Counted from the first letter of the stretch, positions 8,479 to 18,336 are shown. The stretch is DNA of 64,000 nt from Solirhodobacter olei (GCF_004010155.1 NZ_RRYH01000028.1:33674-97673); one strand, 5' to 3'. Numbers and translations: made by a program. Notes: generated from the letters alone by a model not told the origin.

Positions 8479-9561
8479 ATGACCGCATTCGACCAGACAA
8501 TCGACACGGCCGCCCTGAAGGAGGATCGCCGCGCGCGCCTCTTCACCCGGATCAGCGCGCTCGACGGCTGGTTCAAGCTTCTGGGCCTCGCCTGGATGAC
8601 GCCGATCCTGCGCGCTCTCTCCGGCGACAACCCGAGGGCGCAGGGGCGCGAGATCTTCCGCCTCCTCGGCGTGCCGCTTCTGGCGATCGGGGCGTTCCTC
8701 CTGCTCTGGGGCGTCCTCGCGCCCCAGGTGAAGACCTCGCTCGGCACCATCCCGGGGCCGGTCGCGGTTTGGGAGCAGGCGGTACAACTCAACGCCGAGG
8801 CCAATGCAGAGCACCTGAAGGCCAAGGCCTTCTACGCCCGCGAGGCGAAGCGCAACGCCCTGCTTGTTGCCGAAGGCAAGGCCGATCGGGTGCGCCACCA
8901 CGTCTATGTCGGCACGCCCACCTATTATGACCAGATCTTCACCTCGATCCGCACTGTCTTCTTCGGTTTCCTGCTGGCGACGCTGGTGGCGGTGCCGCTC
9001 GGCATCCTCTGTGGGCTGTCGGCCACGGCGAATGCCGCCTTCAATCCCCTGGTTCAGCTCTTCAAGCCGGTTTCACCGCTCGCGTGGCTGCCGATAGTGA
9101 CCATGGTCGTCTCGGCGCTCTACACGACGAACAACGGCTTTTTCCCCAAGTCTTTCCTGGTCTCGGCGATCACCGTCACGCTCTGCTCGCTCTGGCCGAC
9201 ACTGGTCAACACCGCGCTCGGCGTCGCCTCGATCGACCGTGACCTGGTGAACGTCGGCCGCGTCCTCAAGCTCTCCACCTGGCGGAGGATCACCAAGCTG
9301 GTGCTGCCCTCGGCGCTGCCCCTGATCTTCACGGGCATGCGCTTGTCGCTCGGGGTCGGCTGGATGGTCCTGATAGCGGCCGAGATGCTGGCGCAAAACC
9401 CCGGCCTGGGCAAATTCATCTGGGACGAGTTCCAGAACGGATCTTCGGACAGCCTTGCTCGGATCATGGTGGCGGTCCTGACCATCGGCCTGATCGGCTT
9501 CCTCCTCGACCGGCTGATGCTCGCGCTGCAATCGCTTTTCACCTTCTCCACACATCGGTGA
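8479..9561 (+). CDS. nrtB: Nitrate ABC transporter permease
   Basis: 360 residues with about six membrane segments. The binding-protein-dependent permease domain spans residues ~150-350, with the ATPase-contact loop around GVASIDRDLVNVGRVLKLSTWRRITKLVLPSALP and a C-terminal AEMLAQNPGLGKFIWDEFQN that matches nitrate/taurine-type permeases. The N-terminal ~70 residues before the first helix and the charged insert at ~100-140 are longer than in SsuC/TauC but usual for NrtB. It is the channel for nitrate. GGCCCAGAG lies upstream of ATG 8479. Its stop lies just before the ATPase start. Confidence 0.93.
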   Translation: MTAFDQTIDTAALKEDRRARLFTRISALDGWFKLLGLAWMTPILRALSGDNPRAQGREIFRLLGVPLLAIGAFLLLWGVLAPQVKTSLGTIPGPVAVWEQAVQLNAEANAEHLKAKAFYAREAKRNALLVAEGKADRVRHHVYVGTPTYYDQIFTSIRTVFFGFLLATLVAVPLGILCGLSATANAAFNPLVQLFKPVSPLAWLPIVTMVVSALYTTNNGFFPKSFLVSAITVTLCSLWPTLVNTALGVASIDRDLVNVGRVLKLSTWRRITKLVLPSALPLIFTGMRLSLGVGWMVLIAAEMLAQNPGLGKFIWDEFQNGSSDSLARIMVAVLTIGLIGFLLDRLMLALQSLFTFSTHR

Positions 9562-9566
9562 GCGCC

Positions 9567-11234
9567 ATGACTATCCTCGAATTCGACCATGTTTCCAAAG
9601 GCTTCGGCGAGGGGTCCGCTCGGCGCGAGGTGCTCCGCGACGTGAGCCTCCGGGTGGAGGAGGGGGAGTTCCTCGCCATCCTCGGCTTCTCCGGCACCGG
9701 AAAGACGACGCTGATCAACCTGCTGGCTGGCCTTGAGCGGCCGGATCGCGGCATGGTCCGCTTCCGCGGCGCCGAGGTTGACGGGCCGGGCCCCGAGCGC
9801 GGCCTCGTCTTCCAGTCCTATTCGCTGATGCCCTGGCTCACCGTCGCCGGCAACGTGGCGCTCGCCGTCGATGCCGTCCATCGCGGCAAATCGAAGGCAG
9901 AGCGCCAGGCGCTGGTCGCGAAGTACATCGCAATGGTCGGCCTCTCCCATGCCGCCGAGCGCCGCCCCGCGGAGCTGTCCGGCGGCATGCGCCAGCGCGT
10001 CTCCGTCGCTCGTGCCCTGGCGATCACGCCAGAGGTGCTGTTGCTTGATGAGCCGCTCTCCGCCCTCGACGCGCTGACCCGCGCCAACCTGCAAGACGAA
10101 ATCGAGTCGATCTGGGAGGCGGACCGCCGCACTGTCGTCCTGATCACCAACGATGTGGACGAGGCGATCCTGCTGGCCGACCGGATCCTGCCCTTGAACC
10201 CAGACGGGACACTCGGCCAGGCCTTCCCCGTCGCTCTGCCGCGCCCGCGGGACCGGGCCGGCGTGAATACCGACCCCGCTTTCAAGCGCCTGCGCGCCGA
10301 GGTCGCACAATACCTGATGGAAGTGGGCATCGCCGCCAAGGTGGAGGAGACCCGGAAGCTACCGGACGTCACCCCCCTCCACGCCATGCCGCGCGCCTAT
10401 GCCACGGCCGCCACAAGTCCGCTTGATGACCGCTACCTGCAATACTCCCAACTCCACAAGATCTACCCCACTCCGAAGGGTCCGCTGACCGTGGTGGAGA
10501 ATTTCGATCTTTCGCTGAAGAAAGGTGAGTTCGTCAGCCTGATCGGCCATTCCGGCTGCGGCAAGTCGACTGTGTTGACCATGACCGCCGGTCTGAACCC
10601 GATCTCCAAAGGCGCGATCAAGCTCGACGGGGTTCATGTCGAGGGCGCCGACCCGGAGCGCGCCGTGGTCTTCCAGTCGCCCTCGCTCTTCCCCTGGCTG
10701 ACCGCGAAGGAAAACGTGGCGATCGGCGTCGACCGCGTCTACCCGGCGGCGAGCCGGGCCGAGCGGCAGGATGTGGTGGAATATTACCTCGAGCGGGTCG
10801 GTCTCGGCGATGCTATGGACCGCCCCGCCTCCACGCTCTCCAACGGCATGCGTCAGCGCGTCGGCATCGCCCGCGCGTTCGCGCTGTCGCCGAAGCTCCT
10901 CCTGCTCGACGAGCCCTTCGGCATGCTCGACAGCCTTACCCGCTGGGAGCTGCAGGAGGTGCTGATGGAGGTTTGGTCCCGCACCAAGGTCACCGCCGTC
11001 TGCGTCACCCATGACGTGGATGAGGCGATCCTTCTGGCCGACCGCGTGGTGATGATGACGAATGGCCCCCGCGCCCGCATCGGAAAGGTCCTCGACATCG
11101 ACCTGCCGCGCCCGCGGACCCGCAAGGCGCTGCTCTCGCACCCCTCCTATTACGGCTACCGCGCCGAGGTGCTCGGCTTTCTCGCCGAGTACGAGCACGG
11201 CGCCCATCCGAACCGCAAAGAGGAGGCTGCATGA
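9567..11234 (+). CDS. nrtC: Nitrate ABC transporter, two ATPase domains fused in one chain
   Basis: About 555 residues with two complete nucleotide-binding domains. Domain 1 (residues ~1-260): Walker A GFSGTGKT, signature LSGGMRQR, Walker B VLLLDEPLSALD, but the switch His is Asn (ITNDVDEA, codon 10149-10151). Domain 2 (~290-550): Walker A GHSGCGKS, signature LSNGMRQR, Walker B LLLLDEPFGMLD, switch VTHDVDEA intact. Cyanobacterial NrtC instead fuses one ATPase to an NrtA-like domain, with NrtD separate; here the two ATPases replace that pair. ATG 9567 is chosen for its GGTGA site at 5 nt; a GTG at 9558 overlapping the nrtB stop is an alternative. Confidence 0.93.
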   Translation: MTILEFDHVSKGFGEGSARREVLRDVSLRVEEGEFLAILGFSGTGKTTLINLLAGLERPDRGMVRFRGAEVDGPGPERGLVFQSYSLMPWLTVAGNVALAVDAVHRGKSKAERQALVAKYIAMVGLSHAAERRPAELSGGMRQRVSVARALAITPEVLLLDEPLSALDALTRANLQDEIESIWEADRRTVVLITNDVDEAILLADRILPLNPDGTLGQAFPVALPRPRDRAGVNTDPAFKRLRAEVAQYLMEVGIAAKVEETRKLPDVTPLHAMPRAYATAATSPLDDRYLQYSQLHKIYPTPKGPLTVVENFDLSLKKGEFVSLIGHSGCGKSTVLTMTAGLNPISKGAIKLDGVHVEGADPERAVVFQSPSLFPWLTAKENVAIGVDRVYPAASRAERQDVVEYYLERVGLGDAMDRPASTLSNGMRQRVGIARAFALSPKLLLLDEPFGMLDSLTRWELQEVLMEVWSRTKVTAVCVTHDVDEAILLADRVVMMTNGPRARIGKVLDIDLPRPRTRKALLSHPSYYGYRAEVLGFLAEYEHGAHPNRKEEAA

Positions 11235-13675
11235 TGGCCCTGAAACTCGTGGTGATCGGCGCCGGAATGGCCTCCGGCCGGATGCTGGAACATCTCTTCG
11301 AGGACACGCCCGGCGCCTATGACGTTACCCTCTTCGGCGCCGAGCCGCGTGGAAACTACAACCGCATCATGCTCTCCCCCGTCCTCTCCGGCGAGAAGAC
11401 GTGGGAGGAGATCGTGACCCATGACGCGGACTGGTACGCCGCCCACGGTGTGGCCTGTCGCTTCGGCGAGACCGTCACCGCCATCGACCGCGCCCGCAAG
11501 GTTGTCGTCTCCAAGGGCCGCGAGACGCCCTATGACAAGCTCGTCATCGCCACCGGCTCGGCGCCCTTCATGATCCCCGTCGCGGGGCGGGAGCTTCCGG
11601 GCGTTCTCGCCTACCGCGACCTCGACGATACCAACGCAATGATCGCGGCCGCGGCGAAGCCCGGCGCGAAGGCGGTGGTTATCGGCGGCGGGCTTCTGGG
11701 GCTCGAGGCCGCCGCAGGCCTGCGGCTCCGCGGCATGGAGGTGACGGTTCTCCACCTCATGGGTCACCTGATGGAGCGTCAGCTGGACCCCGCTGCAGGC
11801 TACCTTCTGCAGAAGGATCTCGAGCGCCGCGGCATCAAGGTTCATTGCCGCGCCCAAACCAAGGCGATCCTCGGCCACGAGCGGGTGGAGGCGGTGCTGC
11901 TGGAAGACGGCACGGTCTACGGTGCCGATCTCGTCGTCATGGCCGTCGGTATCCGCCCTGAGACCCGCATCGCCACCGACGCGCATCTCGAGGTCGAGCG
12001 CGGCATCACGGTCTCCGACCAGATGGAGACATCGGACCCGGACATCCTGGCGCTGGGCGAATGCGTAGAGCATCAGGGCCAACTCTTCGGGCTCGTCGCC
12101 CCGCTCTACGACATGGCGAAGGTGGCAGCGAAGACGCTCGCCGCCGAGCCCGCCGCTTTCCGCCCACGCCAGACCTCGACCAAGCTGAAAGTCACCGGGG
12201 TGGACCTTTTCTCCGCCGGCGATTTCGCAGAGGGCGAGGGTCGGGAGGAGATCGTCTTCCGCGACCCAACCCGCGGCGTCTACAAGCGCCTCGTCCTGTG
12301 CGAGGACCGGATCATCGGCGCCGTCCTCTACGGCGAGACCACCGACGGCAACTGGTTCTTCGGCCTGATGCAGGAGGGCGCCGACATCTCCGCCATGCGC
12401 GAGACGCTGATCTTCGGCCCGGCCTACCAGGGAGGCGCGCCCGCGGACCCTATGGCGGCCGTTGCAGCATTGCCGCCTGAGGCGGAAATCTGCGGCTGCA
12501 ACGGCATCTGCAAGGGCAAGATCACCGAGGCCATCGCCGGCGGCTGCACCACGCTCGAGGCAGTGCGGGCGAAGACCAAGGCCTCAAGCTCCTGCGGCAC
12601 CTGCTCCGGGCTTGTCGAGCAGATCCTTGCCGTGACGCTCGGTGGGGATTACGCCGCCCCGACAGTGAAGCCGGTCTGTGCCTGCACGGATCTGACGCAT
12701 GAGGACCTGCGCCGCCTGATCCGTGCCAAGGCGCTGAAGTCCATGCCCGCCGTGATGCAGGAGCTTGGCTGGAAAACTTCCTGCGGCTGCCATGTCTGCC
12801 GCCCCGCGCTGAACTACTACCTGCTCGCCGACTGGCCGCTGGAGTACCAAGACGACCGCCAGTCCCGCTTCGTGAACGAGCGCAACCACGCTAACATCCA
12901 GAAGGACGGCACGTATTCCGTTGTCCCCCGGATGTGGGGCGGGGTGACGACCCCGGCCGAGCTGCGCGCCATCGCCGATGCGGCGGAGAAATTCGCGGTG
13001 CCGATGGTAAAGGTGACCGGCGGCCAGCGGATTGACCTCCTCGGTGTCCGGAAGGAGGACCTGCCGGCAATCTGGGCCGATCTAAACCAGGCCGGCCTCG
13101 TCTCCGGCCACGCCTATTCCAAGGGCCTCCGTACCGTGAAGACCTGCGTCGGGACGGATTTCTGCCGCTTTGGCACCCAGGATTCGACGGGCCTCGGGAT
13201 CCGTCTGGAAAAACTCCTCTGGGGTTCCTGGACGCCGCACAAGGTGAAGCTCGGGGTCTCCGGCTGCCCGCGGAACTGCGCCGAGGCGACCTGCAAGGAC
13301 GTCGGCATCGTCTGCGTCGACAGCGGTTTCGAGATCGGCGTTGCCGGTGCGGCCGGGATGGAGGTGAAGGCGACCGAGCTTCTCGCCAAGGTCTCGACGG
13401 AGGACGAAGCGGTGGAAATCGTCACCGCCTTCATCCAGCTCTACCGCGAGAGCGCCCGCTACCTCGACCGGCCCTACAAATGGGTCGCGAAGGTCGGGCT
13501 CGACTGGGTCAAGGCGCAGGTCGTCGAGGATCCGCAGAGCAGAAGAGCGCTTCAGGAGCGGTTCGACATATCTCAAACGGTATACCGCAAGGACCCCTGG
13601 GCCGAGCATGCCCGGGCCGAGACCCGCGCCCGCTGGGCTCCGCTCGCCGACCTGACGCTGGAGGCCGCGGAATGA
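11234..13675 (+). CDS. nirB: Assimilatory nitrite reductase, large subunit
   Basis: About 813 residues. The N-terminal FAD/NAD(P)H domain has VVIGAGMASG and VIGGGLLGLEAA (~residue 150). Two BFD-like [2Fe-2S] modules follow (CGCNGICKG...SSCGTCSG near 419-460; CACTDLT...SCGCHVC near 482-525). The ferredoxin half-domain and siroheme/[4Fe-4S] domain carry TCVGTDFCRFG (~636) and SGCPRNCAEATC (~675), the four cluster-binding Cys. It reduces nitrite to ammonium with six electrons from NAD(P)H. AGGAGG (11221-11226) best fits ATG 11234; ATG 11231 is possible. ATGA overlap with nirD. Confidence 0.96.
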   Translation: MALKLVVIGAGMASGRMLEHLFEDTPGAYDVTLFGAEPRGNYNRIMLSPVLSGEKTWEEIVTHDADWYAAHGVACRFGETVTAIDRARKVVVSKGRETPYDKLVIATGSAPFMIPVAGRELPGVLAYRDLDDTNAMIAAAAKPGAKAVVIGGGLLGLEAAAGLRLRGMEVTVLHLMGHLMERQLDPAAGYLLQKDLERRGIKVHCRAQTKAILGHERVEAVLLEDGTVYGADLVVMAVGIRPETRIATDAHLEVERGITVSDQMETSDPDILALGECVEHQGQLFGLVAPLYDMAKVAAKTLAAEPAAFRPRQTSTKLKVTGVDLFSAGDFAEGEGREEIVFRDPTRGVYKRLVLCEDRIIGAVLYGETTDGNWFFGLMQEGADISAMRETLIFGPAYQGGAPADPMAAVAALPPEAEICGCNGICKGKITEAIAGGCTTLEAVRAKTKASSSCGTCSGLVEQILAVTLGGDYAAPTVKPVCACTDLTHEDLRRLIRAKALKSMPAVMQELGWKTSCGCHVCRPALNYYLLADWPLEYQDDRQSRFVNERNHANIQKDGTYSVVPRMWGGVTTPAELRAIADAAEKFAVPMVKVTGGQRIDLLGVRKEDLPAIWADLNQAGLVSGHAYSKGLRTVKTCVGTDFCRFGTQDSTGLGIRLEKLLWGSWTPHKVKLGVSGCPRNCAEATCKDVGIVCVDSGFEIGVAGAAGMEVKATELLAKVSTEDEAVEIVTAFIQLYRESARYLDRPYKWVAKVGLDWVKAQVVEDPQSRRALQERFDISQTVYRKDPWAEHARAETRARWAPLADLTLEAAE

Positions 13676-14007
13676 CCGGTTGGATCGACATCGGCGCTCT
13701 CGACGACATTCCCCGCCGCGGCGCCCGGGTGGTGAAGGCCGCCCGCGGCTGCGTCGCCCTCTTCCGCACGCAGGACGACCGCGTCTTTGCCCTGGACGAC
13801 CGCTGCCCGCACAAGGGCGGCCCGCTATCCGAGGGGATCGTCCATGGTGCCCGGGTGACCTGCCCGCTCCATAACCTTGTGCTCGATCTCGAGACCGGTC
13901 TCGCCGAGGGCTTGGACGAGGGCCGGGTCGCCACCCATCCGGCAAGGGTTGAAGGGGGGCGCATTCTTGTCGACGCTGGCCTCCTCGCGAAACGGCCGGC
14001 GGCATGA
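13672..14007 (+). CDS. nirD: Assimilatory nitrite reductase, small Rieske subunit
   Basis: 111 residues with a Rieske-type [2Fe-2S] fold. The ligands are CPHKGG (~residue 45) and CPLHN (~residue 64), both Cys and both His present, unlike some enteric NirD proteins in which the ligands are lost. It partners NirB in nitrite reduction. The start at 13672 overlaps the nirB stop by ATGA; the open frame extends upstream inside nirB but that extension is out of family. Its stop likewise overlaps the nasA start. Confidence 0.94.
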   Translation: MTGWIDIGALDDIPRRGARVVKAARGCVALFRTQDDRVFALDDRCPHKGGPLSEGIVHGARVTCPLHNLVLDLETGLAEGLDEGRVATHPARVEGGRILVDAGLLAKRPAA

Positions 14008-16637
14008 GCAAGGCCGTCAGCTTCCGCACCACTTGCCCCTATTGCGGGGTTGGCTGCGGCGTTCTGGCCCGGCCGGACGGGCGCGGCGGGCTCACGGTCG
14101 AGGGCGACCCGGAGCACCCCGCCAACCACGGGCGGCTCTGCTCAAAGGGCCTCGCGCTGGGCGAGACGATGGGGCTCGAGGGCCGGCTCCTCGCCCCCCG
14201 GATCGGCGGGCGGGAGGCTGGCTGGGAGGTGGCCCTCGATCTCGTGGCGCAGCGCTTCTCCGAGACGATAACGAAGCACGGGCCCGACAGCGTGGCCTTC
14301 TACGTCTCCGGCCAGATGCTGACGGAGGATTACTACGTCGCTAACAAGCTGATGAAGGGCTTCATCGGCTCGGCAAATATCGATACGAATTCAAGGCTTT
14401 GCATGGCCTCCTCCGTTGCTGGCCACCGCCGTGCCTTCGGCTCGGACACGGTGCCCGGGGTCTACGAGGATCTGGAGCTGGCCGATCTGGTTGTGCTGAC
14501 CGGTTCCAACCTCGCTTGGTGCCACCCGGTCCTCTACCAGCGGCTGCAGGCGGCCAAGACGGCGCGGCCGGGAATGAAAGTCGTCGTAATCGACCCGCGC
14601 CGCACCGCAACTTGTGATATCGCCGACCTGCACCTCGCCCTCGCCCCCGGCGGGGACGTGGCGCTCTTCAACGGTCTTCTGGCGGAGATCGCGGCGCAGG
14701 GCGCGGTTGATGCCGCCTATGTTGCGACGCATGTCTCGGGCTTTCCAGCGGCACTCAAGGCCGCCCGCGCAAGCGACCCGCGTGCCGCCGGCCTGAGGGC
14801 GGACGACCGGCAAGCCTTCTACGACCTTTGGATCCGCTCGGAGCGGGTGGTGACGGTCTATTCGCAAGGTGTGAACCAGTCAGCCTCTGGAACCGACAAG
14901 GTGAACGCGATCCTGAACTGCCACCTTGCCACCGGGCGCATCGGCAGGCTCGGGATGGGGCCGTTCTCTGTCACTGGCCAGCCCAACGCGATGGGCGGGC
15001 GCGAGGTGGGGGGGATGGCAAACATGCTTGCCTGCCACCTCGACATTGAGGAGCCCGCGCATCGCGAAGCCGTGCGCAGCTTCTGGGCCGCCCCGAGAAT
15101 GCCCGAGACGCCCGGCCTGAAGGCAGTGGAGATGTTCCACGCCGTGGCCGATGGGCGGATCAAGGCGCTCTGGATCATCGCGACCAATCCCGCAGCGACC
15201 CTGCCAGAGGCCGATGTTGTCCGGGCTGCCATCGCCGCCTGTCCCTTCACCGTGGTCAGCGATCTAACCGCCGAGACCGATACCGCCCGCCTCGCCGACG
15301 TGTTGCTGCCCGCAACCGGCTGGGGCGAGAAATCCGGCACGGTCACGAATTCCGAGCGCATGATCAGCCGCCAGCGCCCAGTCCTGCCGCCGCCGGGCGG
15401 GGCGCGTCACGACTGGGCAATCATTTGTGACCTGGCCTGTCGCATGGGCTGGGCGGAGGCCTTCGCCTACGCCGGCCCAGCCGATATCTTCCGCGAATAC
15501 GCCGCACTCTCGGGCGTTGCGGCGCGCCTTGGGAGGGACTTCGACCTAACGGGGCTCGCGGATCTTTCGGACGAGGATTACGACAAGCTGGAGCCGGTGC
15601 GCTGGCCGGTGACGGCCACGAGAACCGGCGGGCGGTTCTTCGGCGCGGGCGGTTTCTTCACCGCCGACGGCCGCGCCCGAATGCTGCCGCTTCGAGCCCG
15701 CCCCCCGCGCGCGGCGCTGACGGCGGAGCATCCGCTTCGCCTCAACACGGGCCGGGTACGCGACCACTGGCACACCATGACCCGGACAGGCCGCGCGCCG
15801 CGGCTCTCCCAGCACATCGCTGAGCCTTATATGGAGATCCACCCTGAGGACGCATCCCGCCTCGGCATCGCGCCTGCCATGCTGGCGGAAGTGAGAAGCC
15901 CCTCCGGCCGCGCTGTCCTGCGCGCGCTTGTGACGGATCGGGTGCGGCCGGGTGAGCTTTTCGCGCCGATGCACTGGACCGGAGAGACGGCGCCGACCGG
16001 CCGCGTCGACGCCCTGATTGCGGCCGAGACCGATGCCGTCTCCGGCCAGCCCGAGAGCAAGGCCGCTGCGGTCCGCGTCGCGCCGTTCCGCGCTGCCTGG
16101 TACGGTTTCGCCGTCTCCCGCGCGCCGATCCGCCCCGATCTCGCCTACTGGGCCACCGCCCGCACCGCGAGCGGCTGGCGGGCCGAGCTGGCGGGGGAGG
16201 AAGTGCCCGAGGACTGGGAAGCCACCGCCCGCGCGCTCTTCGATCTGCCGGGGGCCGAGGTCGTGACGGTCACCGACCCCACCCGCGGCGTCGCGCGCGT
16301 CGCGCTGATGGAGGCGGGCCATCTCGCCGCCGCCCTCTTCGCCGGGCCGGAGCCGGTTGCACTGTCGCGGACCCACGCGGCGGGGCTCGTCTCGGGCCGG
16401 GCCGGGCCGGGCCTTCTCGCCGGGCGGCCGGCGGCCGACATGCCGGACCCGGGCGCAATCCTCTGCGCCTGTTTCGAGGTGGGCGTGAACACCATCCTCG
16501 CCGCCATCGCCGAAGAGGGCCTCGCCAGCGTCGAGGAGATCGGCCGCACGCTCCGCGCCGGAACCAATTGCGGCTCCTGCCGGCCGGAGCTCCGCCGGCT
16601 GATCGGCGCCTCGGCCCTGCGGGAGGCGGCAGAATGA
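14004..16637 (+). CDS. nasA: Assimilatory nitrate reductase catalytic subunit
   Basis: 877 residues, molybdopterin-guanine-dinucleotide oxidoreductase family. The N-terminal [4Fe-4S] motif is CPYCGVGC...GRLCSKG (residues ~11-48). Molybdopterin-binding segments include NTNSRLCMAS, TGSNLAWCHPVLYQ, VVIDPRRTATCDIADLHL and GQPNAMGGREVGGMANML. A dinucleotide-binding domain (LRLNTGRVRDHWHTMTRTGRAPRL) is followed by a C-terminal BFD-like [2Fe-2S] module (CACFEVGVN...TNCGSC, ~819-860). It reduces nitrate to nitrite in the cytoplasm. That C-terminal module suggests direct electron intake without a separate NasC subunit; none is seen nearby. ATGA overlap with nirD. Confidence 0.95.
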   Translation: MSKAVSFRTTCPYCGVGCGVLARPDGRGGLTVEGDPEHPANHGRLCSKGLALGETMGLEGRLLAPRIGGREAGWEVALDLVAQRFSETITKHGPDSVAFYVSGQMLTEDYYVANKLMKGFIGSANIDTNSRLCMASSVAGHRRAFGSDTVPGVYEDLELADLVVLTGSNLAWCHPVLYQRLQAAKTARPGMKVVVIDPRRTATCDIADLHLALAPGGDVALFNGLLAEIAAQGAVDAAYVATHVSGFPAALKAARASDPRAAGLRADDRQAFYDLWIRSERVVTVYSQGVNQSASGTDKVNAILNCHLATGRIGRLGMGPFSVTGQPNAMGGREVGGMANMLACHLDIEEPAHREAVRSFWAAPRMPETPGLKAVEMFHAVADGRIKALWIIATNPAATLPEADVVRAAIAACPFTVVSDLTAETDTARLADVLLPATGWGEKSGTVTNSERMISRQRPVLPPPGGARHDWAIICDLACRMGWAEAFAYAGPADIFREYAALSGVAARLGRDFDLTGLADLSDEDYDKLEPVRWPVTATRTGGRFFGAGGFFTADGRARMLPLRARPPRAALTAEHPLRLNTGRVRDHWHTMTRTGRAPRLSQHIAEPYMEIHPEDASRLGIAPAMLAEVRSPSGRAVLRALVTDRVRPGELFAPMHWTGETAPTGRVDALIAAETDAVSGQPESKAAAVRVAPFRAAWYGFAVSRAPIRPDLAYWATARTASGWRAELAGEEVPEDWEATARALFDLPGAEVVTVTDPTRGVARVALMEAGHLAAALFAGPEPVALSRTHAAGLVSGRAGPGLLAGRPAADMPDPGAILCACFEVGVNTILAAIAEEGLASVEEIGRTLRAGTNCGSCRPELRRLIGASALREAAE

Positions 16638-16659
16638 GCACCCAGAACGGAGGTTCGCG

Positions 16660-18063
16660 ATGATGACCTTTCCGATGTTCCTGACCCTCTCGGGCCGCCG
16701 CGTCGTCATCGCCGGCGGCGGCAAGGGCGCGGCGCAGAAGGCCCGCCTGATGGCGCGAACCGAGGCGCGGCTGGTGATCCTCGCCCCGCGGCTGGAGGAT
16801 GAGCTCGCCGGCCTCGTCGCCTGCGGCCGGGCCGAGCACGACGCGTGCCCGGCCTCGACCGAGAGCTTCCGCGATGCGGCGCTGGTCTTCATCGTGACAG
16901 GGGACGCGGCCGAGGACCTCCGCCTCCACGCCCTCGCCAAGGCAGCCGGGACGCTTGTCAACGTGGTCGACCGGCCCGAGCTTTGCGACGCCTTCACCCC
17001 CTCGATCGTCGACCGTGACCCGGTGGTGATCGCCATCGGGACCGAGGGCACCGCGCCGGTCCTGGCCCGCCAGATCCGCACCGCGCTCGAGACCATGTTG
17101 GAGCCGCGGCTTGGGGCCTTCGCGGCGCTGGCCGGGCGACTCCGGGGGGTCGTTTCGCGCCAGGTCCCGGCGGCGGAGCGGCGGGCGTTCTGGGCCTGGG
17201 CCTTCTCCGACACGCCCCGCCGCCTCCATGCGGCGGGGCGGGAGCGGGAGGCGGCGCAGCTGCTCAAACGCGCGATCTCGGAGGGCGGGCGCGGGGCGGC
17301 GGAAGGGCTGATCAGCCTCGTTGGTGCAGGCCCTGGTGCAAGGGATCTCCTGACCCTGCGCGCAGTGCAGCGGCTACAGGAGGCCGACGTCATCTTTTAT
17401 GACCGGCTTGTCGAGCCGGAAGTGCTCGACCTCGCGCGGCGAGATGCCGAACGGATCTATGTCGGGAAGGAGGTTGGTCTACACTCTTGGCCCCAAAATA
17501 GGATCAACGGCGTCGTGTTGGCCGCTGCTCGGCAGGGCCGCCGTGTCGTGCGGCTGAAGAGTGGCGATCCAGGAATCTTCGGGCGTGCCGCAGAGGAGAT
17601 CGCGGCGGCGAAGGCAGCCGGTGTCGCCGTCGAGATTATTCCGGGCATCACGGCGGCCGCGGCCGCGGCTGCGAGCGTTGGGCGTCCGCTTACCGAACGT
17701 GGGCGCACGGACCGATTGGTGCTGGCAACCGGCACGCTTGAGGCGAAGGGAGTGGTGCCAGAGTTCGCTGAGGTGTTGACGCCAGGCACGACGCTCGCCC
17801 TCTACATGTCGATGCATCGCATTGCAGAGCTTGGAAACAGGCTACTCGCCGCAGGTCAGCCGTCGGAGCTTGAGGTCGAGATAGTAAGTCGGGCCACATG
17901 CGTAGATGAGTGCCGAAAGTTAACGACTCTCGCAGATATTGCTTCTTCTGAGCCCGACGAAAGTCTTCGAAGTCCTGCCATCGTATTCATTCGTAGGCCG
18001 AAGTTGTCTTTGGCTGACGGGATCGAAACAGGTCACAGCGAGAAATTAGTCGCGATATCTTAA
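16660..18063 (+). CDS. cysG: Siroheme synthase, multifunctional
   Basis: 467 residues. The N-terminal part (1-~215) is the precorrin-2 dehydrogenase/ferrochelatase domain (RRVVIAGGGKGAAQKARLM, NVVDRPELCDAF). The C-terminal part (~220-455) is uroporphyrinogen-III methyltransferase (LVGAGPGARDLLTLRA, VVRLKSGDPGIFGRAAEE, IIPGITAAAAAAASVGRPLTERG). It makes siroheme for NirB, explaining its place at the end of the operon. CGGAGG precedes the start. The last ~600 bases, and most strongly the last ~250, use many more A/T-ending codons than the rest of the operon, which hints at recombination within the gene. The protein still looks intact. Confidence 0.94.
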   Translation: MMTFPMFLTLSGRRVVIAGGGKGAAQKARLMARTEARLVILAPRLEDELAGLVACGRAEHDACPASTESFRDAALVFIVTGDAAEDLRLHALAKAAGTLVNVVDRPELCDAFTPSIVDRDPVVIAIGTEGTAPVLARQIRTALETMLEPRLGAFAALAGRLRGVVSRQVPAAERRAFWAWAFSDTPRRLHAAGREREAAQLLKRAISEGGRGAAEGLISLVGAGPGARDLLTLRAVQRLQEADVIFYDRLVEPEVLDLARRDAERIYVGKEVGLHSWPQNRINGVVLAAARQGRRVVRLKSGDPGIFGRAAEEIAAAKAAGVAVEIIPGITAAAAAAASVGRPLTERGRTDRLVLATGTLEAKGVVPEFAEVLTPGTTLALYMSMHRIAELGNRLLAAGQPSELEVEIVSRATCVDECRKLTTLADIASSEPDESLRSPAIVFIRRPKLSLADGIETGHSEKLVAIS

Positions 18064-18336
18064 GAGGTGAGTCTTTGGTGTTTCATTTGACCCGCAAGTA
18101 CCCATGTTTGGAATGAAAGGATAAATGTCCTTCGGGCAGATCAGGCCAAGAAATGTCCCGGCAATTTGGCCCGGAACGTTCCTTCTCTTTGCCTCTGGTC
18201 AAGGTCTGCATTGGGCGGGCCTCGGGTGCGGTCAGGCTCAATGCTCGGCCAGAGGATGACGTGGTGAGCCACCGGAAGTAGAGTGACTGGATGGGCAACT
18301 CATTTGCCTTTTCAGTTGCCAATGGAGGCGCCGCAG

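Noticed and set aside
5625..8825. A 1066-codon open frame on the minus strand
   Set aside because: It lies antisense to nasS, nrtA and nrtB, whose families are clear. Its translation is rich in Gly, Arg, Asp and His, as expected for an antisense frame in GC-rich DNA.
15546..17393. A 615-codon minus-strand open frame
   Set aside because: Antisense to nasA and cysG; low-complexity Arg/Ala/Gly-rich translation with no motif.
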